Source: Balanoglossus misakiensis (Eukaryota > Hemichordata). Taken from it: a stretch of 64,000 nucleotides of DNA. Below the pieces are notes generated by a model. That model saw nothing but the letters and a program-made list of their open reading frames with translations, had not been told where the DNA came from and did no database searches. The first letter of the stretch is position 1. Each line of letters opens with the position of its first letter. Both the position numbers and the translations under genes were made by a program. Shown here piece by piece: positions 32,601 through 44,200 of this stretch. The stretch covers positions 1,550,001 to 1,614,000 of the forward strand of contig CM082592.2 in assembly GCA_040954595.2 (NCBI GenBank). Direction: 5' to 3'.

Positions 32601-35600
32601 TTCGAAAGAACCAGATGGATTCTATACAATGCCACTTCCATTCAGACAAGATAGACCAGCGCTTCCAAACAACAGATGTATAGCGCAGCAGAGACTTCAG
32701 TACTTGAAAAGGCGCTTCAAGTCAAACCCAAAGTATCTGAACGACTACAGAAACTTCATGAAAGACATTATCGCGTCAGGAGATGCGGAACTGGTCGACG
32801 ACAAGAATACACATGATGGATCGATGTGGTATATTCCACACCATGGGGTGTATCACCCTAAAAAACCAGACAAAATTCGTGTCGTGTTCGATTGTAGTGC
32901 AAGGTTCAAGGGAACGAGCCTCAACGATCATTTGTTGCAGGGACCGGATCAGATAAATTCCCTCATCGGTGTACTTTGTCGTTTTCGCAAAGAGAACATC
33001 GCAGTCATGTGTGACATCGAGCGAATGTTCCACAGATTCAGAGTCAAGAAAGATGACAGAAACTATCTCCGATTCCTTTGGTGGAGAGATGGTAATGTCG
33101 ACTCGGAACCAGTTACTTACAGGATGAATGTTCACCTATTCGGCGCTGTGTCCTCGCCAGGATGCGCGAACTACGGACTTCGACAAGTGGCCAAAGACAA
33201 CCCACAACATGGTAAGAGTGCAGTAGATTTCGTCGCAAAGAATTTCTATGTTGATGATGGTCTCCATAGTCTCGAGACGGCATCAGAGGCTGTCCAACTT
33301 ATACAGGATGTTCGCAACCTTTGCGCAGAAGGAAATTTACGTCTGCACAAGTTCATATCGAATGACAGAACTACGATGGAATCTGTCCCTATTTCAGAGC
33401 GTGCCAAGAACGTCAAGGATTTGGATTTGTCGTTCAGTGAGCTACCTATCGAAAGAGCACTTGGAATCGAGTGGCGCGTTGAGTCAGACTCGTTCCATTT
33501 TTCGCCTATCATCAAGATGCACTCGCCTTCTCGCCGTGGAATACTTTCGGCAGTAGCATCTGTTTTCGATCCTCTCGGATTTCTCGCACCTTTCGTACTT
33601 CGAGGAAAACGGATCTTGCAAGAGATGTGCAAGAAAGGAACCGATTGGGATGATCCCTTGCCAGACGATTTACGTCCGAGGTGGGAATCATGGCTTGCTG
33701 AGTTGCCCAAGCTAGACGACTTGAAGATAAGAAGGTGCTTCAAGCCGCAACATTTCGGACCAGTGAAGAAAGTTGAGCTTCACCACTTCTCGGATGCCAG
33801 CCTGACAGGTTATGGGCAGTGTTCGTATATCAGACTAGTCGACAGTCTAGATAATATTCATTGTTCGCTCGTGATGGGAAAGGCTAGAGTCGCCCCTTTG
33901 AAACCCATTACTGTTCCTCGATTGGAACTTCAAGCTGCTGTTGTCTCTATACAGGTCAGCAATCTACTGAACAAAGAGTTAGATTACCCAGTGATGGAGA
34001 ACTTCTACTGGACAGACTCGAAAGTGGTACTCGGCTACATAGGAAATGATGCTCGCCGCTTCCACATATATGTCGCGAATCGCATACAAAGAATTAAAGA
34101 ATCATCTCAGCCAGAGCAGTGGCGCTATGTCCACACTGAGGAGAACCCTGCAGATCATGCATCTCGTGGACTCGGCGTTGATGGACTGATGAAGTCCAAT
34201 TGGTTTAGAGGTCCTGCCTTTTTGTGGGACAAAGAGCTTCCTCTGTCCACTCGGGTAGACGCACAGGTGTCAGCAGATGACCCCGAGGTAAAGAATACCA
34301 GAACATTGATGACTTCCTCGACTGCAACGTCATCCATGTTACATCGTGTAGAGCGATTTTCGGATTGGAACAAGGTTGTAGGAGCATTCGCCACCTTGTA
34401 TCGCTATGTATCCGGGAAGGGAAAGCGAAAGGAAATTGCTTCCGGAGAAACAAGACAAAAAGCTACCATGGCCATCGTGGCATGGGCCCAACAGGAAGCT
34501 TTCAAAGAAGAAATAGAGTCATTGAAATGTCGCACCTCAGAAGACAGTGAACCCTCAATGGTGAAACGTAACAGTCACCTGTACCCATTGAACCCATACC
34601 TAGATGATCAGCAGATACTCAGAGTTGGAGGCAGACTGAGTAGATCCTCCATGCCTGACTATGTCCAGCACCCTATTATTCTACCTCGAAAGAGTCACGT
34701 GACTACACTGCTTATCAGATGGTGTCATGAGCAAGTGGCCCACCAGGGACGTGGTATTACAGTGAACAAACTCAGATCGTGTGGATTCTGGATCATCAAC
34801 TGCAACACAGCAGTCGCTTCGTATATACACAAGTGTGTTCAGTGTAGGAAACTCAGAGGCAAGGCCAACACACAGAGAATGGCAGATTTGCCCAAAGATC
34901 GTCTCGAGCCATCGCCGCCATTTACCTATTGTGGAATGGACTGCTTTGGACCTTTCGTCGTGAAGGAACGCCGCAGTGATGTGAAACGATATGGTGTCAT
35001 TTTCACTTGCCTAGCGCTTCGAGCCATACACATAGAGGTTGTCGAAGAAATGTCAACCGATGCATTTCTGAATTCGCTTCGCACATTCATCGCTATCAGA
35101 GGACCCGTACGACACTTGCGTTGTGATCGGGGATCCAATTTCGTAGGAGCCAGGAATGAGCTTCAGCTTGGATTGCAAGCTCTCGACGAAGGAAGAATCA
35201 AAGATGTGTTGTCCAAACGACAGTGTGAATTTGTTTTCAATTCACCCTCCTCGAGTCATATGGGAGGCGTTTGGGAACGTCAAATACGGTCGGTCAGAAA
35301 CGTTCTCGCAGGAATTCTGGAAAAGATGGGATCCAGATTGAACACTTCGTCTCTTCGTACTCTGATGTACGAAGCAATGGCGATCGTGAATAGTCGACCC
35401 TTATCAGCAGAAAACTTGAACGACCCTACTGGACCGATGCCTCTTACTCCAAATCAGCTGCTGACTATGAAATCGGATGTGATTTTGCCACCGCCAGGCA
35501 ACTTCGTCAGAGAAGATCTGTATGCCAGGAAACGATGGCGTGCTGTTCAGTATCTTGCGAACGAGTTCTGGACAAGATGGCGTAAGGAATACTTACAGAA

Positions 35601-35892
35601 TCTACAGGCCAGACAGAAGTGGCAGGAAACAAAGAGGAACCTTGAAGTTGGAGATATTGTACTTCTGAAGGAAGATGACACTGTGAGAAATCAGTGGAGA
35701 CTTGCAAAAGTAATAGACACTTTGCGCGATGATGATTGTTTGATACGCAGAGTCACTATCCTTGTGGGTGATCCCAACCTCTCGAAACAAGGACAAGGTA
35801 AGAAAGTAGACAAGGCAACAATTTTAGAAAGGCCTATTCATAAGCTTGTTTTATTGGTAGAAAATCCCGAAGCAGAAAAAATGCTAAGGTAA
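29677..35892 (+). CDS. gag-pol: BEL/Pao Gag-Pol polyprotein, intact
   Basis: ATG 29677 (MAEKDTQES) is preferred over the upstream in-frame ATG 29638; it gives 2,071 codons with no stop. Positions below count from 29638. Acidic and Ser-rich N-terminus; charged coiled coil about 205-290; DUF1759-like capsid region about 380-560 (PPIFMGDPLSYPDWISSF). Two zinc knuckles lie about 605-660 (CVFCKKTGH...C, CFGCLNTGHISKNC). The aspartic protease is near 746 (ALLDTQSDTTFV). RT runs from about 1080 with FYVDDGLHS near 1203, and RNase H is near 1381 (FSDASLTGYGQ). The integrase zinc site is at about 1697-1740 (HEQVAHQGR, CVQCRKL). The core has GMDCFGPF, RCDRGSNF and GVWERQIR (DDE). The C-terminal module reads GDIVLLKED. 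No envelope gene is present. All catalytic residues checked are present, so the element may be active. Confidence 0.95.
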   Translation: MAEKDTQESVPTADDQGKPDETDQIVTKAEIHETEMDENVYTLRRSERVPKLTEKAREGKLIDLEKQFWRTHNRLLSFVKNPDIFDKESVENIYTILKEIERERTVLIEIHDQIRAVSDTPLEDVLKAVDRLNLRVDSVINYAQRLIARADAHSSVSFGSVPSHHTKSSSRSSKRSSSSSTSSVRRNAAVRAAALQAEIEAKHEETAHEEELEHLEAEEKRRQAAAVAEERRRQEEAEAEIRRRKRVLERQKLVGELHVEKAKIAACEREELLDNLPLAKTVFPPVTSELPIVKTEPISQSTPAAHIPTRTVKTEPVTPPTTKPSTSQPKPQDYTLRATANEYRPSENREDLKVLTEALATSVSLSRLATPEPPIFMGDPLSYPDWISSFITLVESRGVPPIERIHHLKKYLGGPAKEAVAGCFLLRSEGAYEEARTILEERYGNSFAVTEAFREKIERWPRIPGKDGKALRKFADFLKQCRIAMKDIPDLAVLNDIHENRKMLQKLPDWLVNRWSRIVAKIKKATNAYPPFERFVCFMMEEADIACDPLTSIGSLRSPTDRDPEKTPTSTRRRNPGARTLSTTAKPGAVNQSCVFCKKTGHAIQECYSFASTPMSERQEFVRKGGYCFGCLNTGHISKNCKSRGVCKKCSRKHPTSLHSDEKIVQPRMFNSSMNETMSTVQSPVRDYRKETTPETKKADCYGVTCPRGKSISSMIVPVWISGYEEPNREILVYALLDTQSDTTFVLDHVAEQLHTASEPANLRMTTMTTSNKVVTCHKYRKLRVRGFDCDKIVPLPTTYSLDYIPVEKSHIPTRDMANGWPHLREIATRIHPQQKCEVGLLIGYDCPQALAPRSCVTGSGNQPFAVETDLGWSIVGHLTHRDEREDVFSFTHRVLTRVIPDGLQPGVDSQQRLRMEESHSSAVRYAFKTTAKEQVLNPLDVVRILESDFNEQRVEETAMSQDDIRFLKIMENGISKEPDGFYTMPLPFRQDRPALPNNRCIAQQRLQYLKRRFKSNPKYLNDYRNFMKDIIASGDAELVDDKNTHDGSMWYIPHHGVYHPKKPDKIRVVFDCSARFKGTSLNDHLLQGPDQINSLIGVLCRFRKENIAVMCDIERMFHRFRVKKDDRNYLRFLWWRDGNVDSEPVTYRMNVHLFGAVSSPGCANYGLRQVAKDNPQHGKSAVDFVAKNFYVDDGLHSLETASEAVQLIQDVRNLCAEGNLRLHKFISNDRTTMESVPISERAKNVKDLDLSFSELPIERALGIEWRVESDSFHFSPIIKMHSPSRRGILSAVASVFDPLGFLAPFVLRGKRILQEMCKKGTDWDDPLPDDLRPRWESWLAELPKLDDLKIRRCFKPQHFGPVKKVELHHFSDASLTGYGQCSYIRLVDSLDNIHCSLVMGKARVAPLKPITVPRLELQAAVVSIQVSNLLNKELDYPVMENFYWTDSKVVLGYIGNDARRFHIYVANRIQRIKESSQPEQWRYVHTEENPADHASRGLGVDGLMKSNWFRGPAFLWDKELPLSTRVDAQVSADDPEVKNTRTLMTSSTATSSMLHRVERFSDWNKVVGAFATLYRYVSGKGKRKEIASGETRQKATMAIVAWAQQEAFKEEIESLKCRTSEDSEPSMVKRNSHLYPLNPYLDDQQILRVGGRLSRSSMPDYVQHPIILPRKSHVTTLLIRWCHEQVAHQGRGITVNKLRSCGFWIINCNTAVASYIHKCVQCRKLRGKANTQRMADLPKDRLEPSPPFTYCGMDCFGPFVVKERRSDVKRYGVIFTCLALRAIHIEVVEEMSTDAFLNSLRTFIAIRGPVRHLRCDRGSNFVGARNELQLGLQALDEGRIKDVLSKRQCEFVFNSPSSSHMGGVWERQIRSVRNVLAGILEKMGSRLNTSSLRTLMYEAMAIVNSRPLSAENLNDPTGPMPLTPNQLLTMKSDVILPPPGNFVREDLYARKRWRAVQYLANEFWTRWRKEYLQNLQARQKWQETKRNLEVGDIVLLKEDDTVRNQWRLAKVIDTLRDDDCLIRRVTILVGDPNLSKQGQGKKVDKATILERPIHKLVLLVENPEAEKMLR

Positions 35893-35988
35893 GTTGTTCT
35901 CAGCGACACAGGGGAGAGCTGAGAAATAGCTTGGACGTATTTGGTAGTTGTTTTCAGTGTTTCGATTAGGTAAAATCAATGTGATTTT

Positions 35989-35997
35989 AGGGGGGAG
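35989..35997 (+). other. Polypurine tract of BEL element
   Basis: AGGGGGGAG lies immediately before the 3' LTR start TGTGG at 35998, the standard site for plus-strand DNA priming. Confidence 0.75.
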
Positions 35998-37482
35998 TGT
36001 GGCTGAAGCCATGCAAAAACAAAGGAATTTCGTATTTTTAATTATGAGGGATATGCACGAACAGTTTGTTGCTTTAAAACCTTACTCCATAAAAATAGTT
36101 CCCTTTTTGTTACGAGTTTCGATGTTGTAGACTTTTAATTTTCACAGAGAAAGATGTTGTGACTTTATGTGTACCTTTGAAGGTCATTGTGAACACATCG
36201 ACAAACCATATTTCGCCCAAAAGTTTTACAAGTAGTCCATCTACGATTGTCATATCACTACACATTTTTACCTCGTGTTTTCGACTTCGCTATGGGACGG
36301 TGAAGTACACCCTCGTCTCTCGTTTCGCACCCTTCGATATTTCGTTCGTATTTCGAAACTTCCCGACCACAAGGCTTTACAAGTCGCCAGCGAGGTAATA
36401 TATCTTTCGGTATTCTTACAGATATGAATTGTATTTCGTGAAACTTTATTGTAATTAGACTTTGACGAGTTGTCTGCATCTTGTACATCAGTCACGTACA
36501 TCGAACTGTGTTGCTTGCACATATCTGTTTTCGATTGAAATCATTCTCGATTTTTGTATATGTAATTCTTTCGATTTGACATTTTGTATTTGTATTTATG
36601 TTTCAGTTTTTACGGTTTACGGTTTACTCGGTCTTTTCGTACCACGGTTTATTCGGTCTATTCGAATCAGTCTCGGTCATTCTCGAGGTCTATTTGGCCT
36701 ATTCGCATCGAGGTCTGCGCACATCTCGTCTTTCGAAGTCTTTCGACTATTGTGTACAGTCTCGTACGGTTGCTTTCGGCGATCGCTCGATCGATTTATC
36801 GACAATAAACCGAAGACCCGTATATGGAAACTCGACTCTGACTTTTGAATATTACGGAAAAGCTTTGGCGGTCACAGTAAAAACTCGGGCGCTAGTAAAA
36901 ACTCGTGCGCGAGTAGGAACTCGGACCTTCGAAACAGAACTCGGAACGGACGTAAGTCTTTCAACGATTTTATTGCTGTTCGATCTGGAGGTGAAATTAT
37001 CGTCCTACACCATTGTGTGTGACGTCATCGGTTCATCCGAAGACTCGTCGTCGAGGGCGCTGTTACATGGTTCAGCCAGTATTCGCCTATTACCCTACTG
37101 TTGAATCAACCCATGAAGACTACAGACTGCAGAGAAGAGTGAAGATGTTCAGCGACTGTTAACAGAAGCAGCAGATTGAACATTCTAGACACTCTCCTTC
37201 GGAATTAGGACAGAATATTGAACACTGACTTTGAACATTAATATTGAACTTTGAACTCTGAGCACATTTCCTCATTGTCATTTTGGCTTGTGTGATTTGT
37301 ACATTCAGTTTTATCAATGTCCCCAAATTGTGCACATTAGTGTCACTCGTATCAGCCTTTGCGATACAAAGAGTCTCCTTTGTTGAAACTCACACAGTTT
37401 TGAATTTGTCAAATTGTTTGAAATTTTTCACTGTCAGTACCCGGCATCAAATTGCTTGTGTAGTTACTCCCTCGGGTTTAGA
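35998..37482 (+). repeat. BEL LTR, second copy (3' boundary approximate)
   Basis: Repeats 28116-29600 at an offset of 7882. It serves both as the 3' LTR of the intact element and as the 5' LTR of the truncated second internal region. Confidence 0.75.
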
Positions 37483-37558
37483 TTTCCAAATTTGTATCTA
37501 CACTGAATAGTCACAGTGATTGTTTCAGCTTTCTAGTTGTGTTCACCCAAGTTCAACT

Positions 37559-39402
37559 ATGGCCGAAAAGGACACACAGGAATCAGTGCCAACCGCTGAT
37601 GATCAAGGTAAGCCTGATGAAACAGATCAAATTGTAACAAAGGCAGAGATTCATGAAACTGAAATGGATGAAAATGTGTATACATTACGCAGATCAGAAC
37701 GAGTACCCAAGCTTACTGAGAAAGCTAGGGAAGGTAAGTTAATTGATTTGGAGAAGCAGTTCTGGCGTACTCACAATCGGTTGTTGTCATTTGTGAAAAA
37801 CCCTGACATATTCGACAAAGAGTCTGTAGAAAACATATATACTATTTTGAAAGAAATAGAGCGCGAGCGCACTGTTTTGATTGAAATTCATGATCAGATA
37901 CGCGCCGTGTCGGACACCCCCTTAGAGGATGTATTGAAAGCCGTCGATCGTTTGAATTTGCGCGTGGATAGTGTCATCAATTATGCACAGCGACTGATTG
38001 CGCGAGCCGATGCTCATAGCTCAGTTTCATTCGGATCCGTGCCTTCACATCACACAAAGTCGAGCTCTAGGTCATCCAAACGATCCAGCTCTTCCAGTAC
38101 GTCATCAGTACGGAGAAACGCTGCTGTCAGGGCAGCTGCCCTACGGAAATCGAAGCAAAACATGAAGAGACAGCACATGAAGAGGAATTGGAACACTTAG
38201 AGGCAGAAGAAAAAAGACGACAAGCGGCAGCTGTGGCAGAAGAGAGAAGACGCCAAGAAGAAGCTGAGGCAGAAATACGTCGTAGGAAAAGAGTGTTAGA
38301 AAGACAGAAACTAGTAGGAGAACTGCATGTGGAGAAAGCGAAGATAGCTGCTTGTGAAAGAGAAGAACTACTCGACAACCTGCCATTAGCGAAGACTGTG
38401 TTTCCACCGGTGACGAGCGAGTTACCTATCGTGAAGACCGAACCGATCAGCCAGTCGACACCAGCTGCTCACATTCCCACGCGTACTGTAAAAACAGAAC
38501 CAGTCACCCCGCCGACTACCAAGCCGTCGACGTCGCAACCGAAACCACAAGATTATACACTACGTGCAACAGCAAATGAATATCGCCCATCGGAGAACAG
38601 AGAAGACCTCAAGGTATTGACAGAAGCCTTGGCAACATCTGTGTCCTTGAGCAGACTCGCTACACCCGAACCACCAATATTCATGGGAGACCCACTTTCT
38701 TATCCAGATTGGATATCGTCTTTCATCACCTTAGTTGAATCACGAGGGGTCCCACCAATCGAAAGAATCCATCACCTGAAGAAGTATTTGGGTGGACCTG
38801 CTAAGGAAGCAGTCGCCGGATGCTTCTTACTCCGAAGTGAAGGAGCATACGAAGAGGCAAGAACCATTCTGGAAGAACGATACGGTAATTCTTTCGCCGT
38901 AACAGAGGCCTTTAGAGAAAAAATTGAAAGATGGCCGAGAATCCCCGGCAAGGACGGGAAGGCATTGCGAAAGTTCGCAGACTTCTTGAAACAATGCCGG
39001 ATTGCGATGAAGGATATCCCAGACCTCGCAGTGCTGAACGATATCCACGAAAATAGGAAAATGCTCCAGAAGTTACCGGACTGGCTCGTAAACAGATGGA
39101 GCAGGATCGTAGCAAAAATAAAAAAGGCTACGAACGCATACCCCCCATTCGAAAGATTTGTCTGCTTCATGATGGAGGAGGCAGATATTGCATGTGACCC
39201 ATTGACCTCAATCGGCTCGCTGAGGTCACCAACGGACAGAGACCCGGAGAAAACTCCGACCAGCACCAGGAGGCGCAACCCAGGTGCACGTACGCTCTCG
39301 ACCACAGCAAAACCAGGGGCGGTAAACCAGTCGTGTGTTTTCTGCAAAAAGACTGGGCACGCTATACAGGAATGTTATAGCTTTGCTTCCACGCCTATGT
39401 CT
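37559..39402 (+). pseudogene. gag: Truncated second BEL internal region (gag portion)
   Basis: Starts with the same MAEKDTQES at 37559 and matches 29677-31520. Four bases are missing near 38143 (CTACGGAAATC against CTACAGGCGGAAATC), breaking the frame into 37559-38200 and 38188-39402. It reaches the first zinc knuckle (CVFCKKTGHAIQECY) and stops at ACGCCTATGTCT, where satellite begins with shared bases GTCT. Protease, RT and integrase are absent. It is the remainder of a tandem LTR-internal-LTR-internal arrangement or an assembly join. Confidence 0.9.
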
Positions 39403-40905
39403 TGTTATTTTCATATTCCGTCGTGATGCGTAGAACACACAGGCCGGAGTGCATAAGAAAATTTTCCAGTAGACTCTGTAGATCGACGGTGTGTTCTAAA
39501 ATATCCATGGTTGCTTCCAAACGCCGTCTTGTTATTTTCATATTCCGTCGTGATGCGTAGAACACACAGGCCGGAGTGCATAAGAAAATTTTCCAGTAGA
39601 CTCTGTAGATCGACGGTGTGTTCTAATATATCCATGGTTGCTTCCAAACGCCGTCTTGTTATTTTCATATTCCGTCGTGATGCGTAGAACACACAGGCCG
39701 GAGTGCATAAGAAAATTTTCCAGTAGACTCTGTAGATCGACGGTGTGTTCTAAAATATCCATGGTTGCTTCCAAACGCCGTCTTGTTATTTTCATATTCC
39801 GTCGTGATGCGTAGAACACACAGGCCGGAGTGCATAAGAAAATTTTCCAGTAGACTCTGTAGATCGACGGTGTGTTCTAAAATATCCATGGTTGCTTCCA
39901 AACGCTGTCTTGTTATTTTCATATTCCGTCGTGATGCGTAGAACACACAGGCCGGAGTGCATAAGAAAATTTTCCAGTAGACTCTGTAGATCGACGGTGT
40001 GTTCTAATATATCCATGGTTGCTTCCAAACGCCGTCTTGTTATTTTCATATTCCGTCGTGATGCGTAGAACACACAGGCCGGAGTGCATAAGAAAATTTT
40101 CCAGTAGACTCTGTAGATCGACGGTGTGTTCTAAAATATCCATGGTTGCTTCCAAACGCAGTCTTGTTATTTTCATATTCCGTTGTGATGCGTGGAACAC
40201 ACAGGCCTGAGTGCATGTAGATCGACGATTTGTTCTAAAATATCCATGGATGCTTCCAAACACCGTCTTTTTCTTTGCATATTCCGTTGTGATGCGTAGA
40301 ACACACAGGCCGGAGCGCAAAAGAAAGTTTTCCGGTAGACTCTGTAGATCGACGGTTTGTTCTAAAATATCCATGGATGCTTCCAAACGCCGTCTTGTTA
40401 TTTTCATATTCCGTCGTGATGCGTAGAACACACAGGCCGGAGTGCATAAGAAAATTTTCCAGTAGACTCTGTAGATCGACGGTGTGTTCTAAAATATCCA
40501 TGGTTGCTTCCAAACGCCGTCTTGTTATTTTCATATTCCGTCGTGATGCGAAGAACACACAGGCAGGAGTGCATAAGAAAGTTGTCCGGTAGACTCTGTA
40601 GATCGACGGTGTGTTCTAAAATATCCATGGTTGCTTCCATACGCCATCTTGTTATTTTCATATTCCGTCATGATGCGTAGAACACACAGTTCGGAGCGCA
40701 TAAGAAAGTTGTCCGGTAGACTCTGTAGATCGACGGTGTGTTCTAAAATATCCATGGTTGCTTCCAAACGCCGTCTTGCTATTTTCATATTCCGTCGTGA
40801 TGCGTAGAACACACAGGCCGGCGCGAATAAGAAAGTTTTCCGGTAGACTCTGTAGATCGGTTTGTTTTAAAATATCCATGGTTGCTTCCAGACGCCGTTT
40901 GGTAA
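39399..40905. repeat. 127-bp satellite array, second block
   Basis: 39399-40570 repeats 26944-28115 at an offset of 12,455, including the irregular units (AAACGCAGTC, a shortened unit with GTGCATGTAGATCG). From 40571 the array continues uninterrupted through the point where the BEL element sits in the first block (CAGGCAGGAGT then GCATAAG), so this is the empty site. Units after 40570 diverge progressively and end near 40905. Confidence 0.95.
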
Positions 40906-41006
40906 GATTTTTTGTCCATCATCCTATAATTATAATCAATGTCATTCCCAACACCTACCTGTTATAGAACTTCTTTAATTTAATGTATGGAAGACCGGTC
41001 ATGACA

Positions 41007-41212
41007 TGCGACATGGGACCTGCGAGTTGTTAAACTGCGACATGGGACCTGCGAGGTGCTAAACGGCGACATGCGACCTGCGAGGTGCTAAACTGCGACA
41101 TGCGACCTGCGAGTTGCTAAACTGCGACATGCGACCTGCGAGGTGCTAAACTGCGACATGCGACCTGCGAGGTGCTAAACTGCGACATGCGACCTGCGAG
41201 TTGCTATCTTGC
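41007..41212. repeat. 29-bp minisatellite, about 7 copies
   Basis: Unit TGCGACATGCGACCTGCGAG followed by GTGCTAAAC, with variants TTGCTAAAC and GGGACC. It ends about 35 bases before the start codon of the integrase-core gene. Confidence 0.92.
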
Positions 41213-41246
41213 CATCTTGTGCATGTCTTTTCTTCTTCCTCGTCAG

Positions 41247-44200
41247 ATGGATCACAGTAGTAGAGACGAGTTTATTTCTGCATACTTCTACAATGGATAC
41301 ACCCTAGGAGAAATAACGGCCACGTTAGGACTCCGACATGGAATATGGCTCAGGTATGAACTCGAACTTGCGGGTCTACAATATTGCTACGTGAAAATCG
41401 CCGTATTTCTTCACATTTGGAGGGTGTTAGGTAGAGTAGAGATCAAATTAGCTTTCTATTGCAGTTCCCGGAATGCTATTTTTACTCGATCGCCCGTGAA
41501 TGGAGTGTTATTTTAGCGCTTAGAAAGTTGATTGCGTGAGCTGGAAGCCGGCTTAGGTTGCACCCCTTGTGTAATTATAGGTAGAGAGTGTACGTTGGGA
41601 GAGAGTGGTATTCGGTCAATTATAGTAATGACAGTGTTCTTGTTGTGTTTTTTATGACATCGACTTTATGATTGAAGAACAAGAACACAATGGTTATGTT
41701 CGTTGAATTTTCTCAGTCAACAAAATAACCGATATAACATAAACAACAATATAACAACAACTAGATTCCTCTGTTCCATGTGGGTGTACCTGGTATTTTG
41801 CGACGTAAACTAGTGAAACCTTATGATGAACATTTCTACAGGTTGTTTAAATCTTGCATACTTTTGGAACTTAAAAGATATGTGGTTTACCATTACGGCC
41901 CAAATGATGGCTACAATGCTGGGGTAGGGGGTGGGGGTGCTCCCAAATTGGAAATACTATAGAGAGTACTGAAAGATGTACATAGGTCCGGTACATTGAG
42001 TTTTTATTTTACCTAAGTTCACGTAGTGCAACACAGGGCACAGTCATTCAAATATTCCAGTGATAGTGTATCCATATCTCTTGACCTGACCAAATTGGGT
42101 GGAGGTATATTTGGGATGCACCAGCTTGAGTCACATTGACTTTAGGCTAAATTGTCCACTGCGTTAACTTTCGATGATATTCCAGTATACCGGTTCCGTG
42201 TATTAAGTACTATTTTTTGTTCTATTGGCTAAATTATGTAGAAAGCTCCAGTGTCCATCTTGCGAACACAGCTTGTACATGTTATTGACTGTCATTGTTG
42301 ACCTATGAATTGTAATTCATTTGTAAACAATAAAAGTGCACTTTATATTACTAGTACGTATACAGGATGTGTTGATAAGCTGAAAACTGGACCTTTAAAC
42401 ACACTGTAGGGAGAAGAACTGGAATAGATGGTTCATTTGATAGTATCAATGATACACTGAACAAAAATATCAACAAAATCTTAAAAAGTTACATCAACTG
42501 TCCCTTTAAATACTGGATCAAAATATTTTTTTTTAAATCCAGAAAATACTCCAATACATGAAGGACATACCAAGGCCTGCCGATTAATTAATAAACTGCT
42601 ATTAACTGCCCAAGCACTGCCCATGGGAAAATTATCCTAAATAAAAACAGTCAGCTAATTATGAAAACATACAAAATGATTTTAGTCAAAGTCTCCCAGT
42701 CACAGATTTATGACCCAATAAATAGACACTAATCAGTGTATCTATCGCACAGATAGGTCAGGAAATGTGTTATTTCTATTTTTTTTTAATATTCCTTATG
42801 CAATTTTTGAAGGGGTTCAAAGTATTAACACAGCTGGGATCAACTTCAAAATACCAAGACAAGGAGGGAGATACCTCCTGCACTGTAGATCTTGCATTTT
42901 TATTTTCATGCTAATTCTGATGTGAATTATGGCGTTTTAACTTGTGTATTTATTTGGTTAAAAAGTCTAAGGTCAGTAGATACAAATCACAAAATGTATT
43001 TTGGTGTATTAATTTTGGGGATATATTATCTTAAAATTGAATTAGCATCATAATCACAAAAAAGACAAATTTGTTCCTTGCTTTTATGTTGTGTAGCACC
43101 AAAATAGTATCAAGATTTGAAGTTTATGCAAACTGACAATATTTTTCCTTTCCTTACAGTGTGAGACAAATTCAAAGAATATTGAAAAAGCTCAATCTGA
43201 GACGTAAGAATGTTGAGGCTCCATTAGATGAAATTATTGAAGCTATACAGTATGAATTATATCAAGGTATTGGAAGATCAATGGGTGTAAGGCGTATATG
43301 GCAAGAATTAAGATTTGAACATTTACTGGTACTGAAAAGGTATGTTACACCTGTGTAACTGTTGTTAAAAATTAAACCAAGCAAAACCGTATTAATGAAT
43401 GTTAATGGAATCCAGAGAAAGCCTCAGTCCCTATTGATTAACATATTTTTAGCCAGTGTTATAATTTAACGATAAAACATGATTTTCATCTCACATGCGG
43501 ACATTCAGTTCATATCTGACTTTCTGATTTGTCTCCGGGTCATGTTCCAGGGCCACCATGCAAACAGTTTTATTTATGCTCCATTACTGATAATTAAGCA
43601 ATATTATGTAATTTTTACTGTCCCATAACTATCTCAAGTAAAGTATATCTTGGGTGGAAGCCCATCTTTGAGACACTATAGCTTTAAATTTAATAGTCAA
43701 ACAAAATTGCTCATATGCTGACATGCTGAAAATGGGTATTTAGCATGAATCATTGAGCATAACAAGATATGGGAATATATTTGAAGAATTAAAACATGCA
43801 AAACATTCTACAGTGCCTTGAAATAATCCTGTTTATCTTGTATGATTAGTTTTGGTTCATGTAGAATTGTTATAATAGTTGTGTGCAATGCTATTGAGTA
43901 ACTGATTTTATTTATTACACAGAGACTGTCAGAGATATAGTGGACATTCTTCAACCTGGAAGACTTGATTATTTCAGAAAGGGAAGGCTTTCCAGGAGAC
44001 AGTATAAAGTTAAAGGTCCCAACCATATGTGGCATGTTGATGGGTATAGACAAATTAAAGCCATTTGGTATATGTATTCATGCAGCCATTGATGGTTAGA
44101 GTGGGCGTATCATTTGGGCTGAAGTAGGATCTACCAATAGTGACCCAAGGATTGTTGCCAAATATTATGTGGATTCAGTTCGTCAATTAGGTGGTGTGCC

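Larger units (their letters stand above)
28116..37600 (+). mobile_element. BEL/Pao LTR retrotransposon, complete 5' LTR - gag-pol - 3' LTR
   Basis: Inserted in the satellite at GGAGT/TGTGG. The terminal repeat starting TGTGGCTGAAGCC is at 28116 and again at 35998, an offset of 7882. Between them lies one intact gag-pol. The repeats look identical by eye apart from G/C near 29603/37485, if that lies inside the LTR, which suggests recent insertion. The downstream edge of the 3' LTR cannot be placed because the sequence runs straight on into a second internal region. Confidence 0.92.

Noticed and set aside
28116-37600. Endogenous retrovirus with envelope gene
   Set aside because: No envelope-like frame follows integrase before the polypurine tract; domain content is that of a BEL/Pao retrotransposon.
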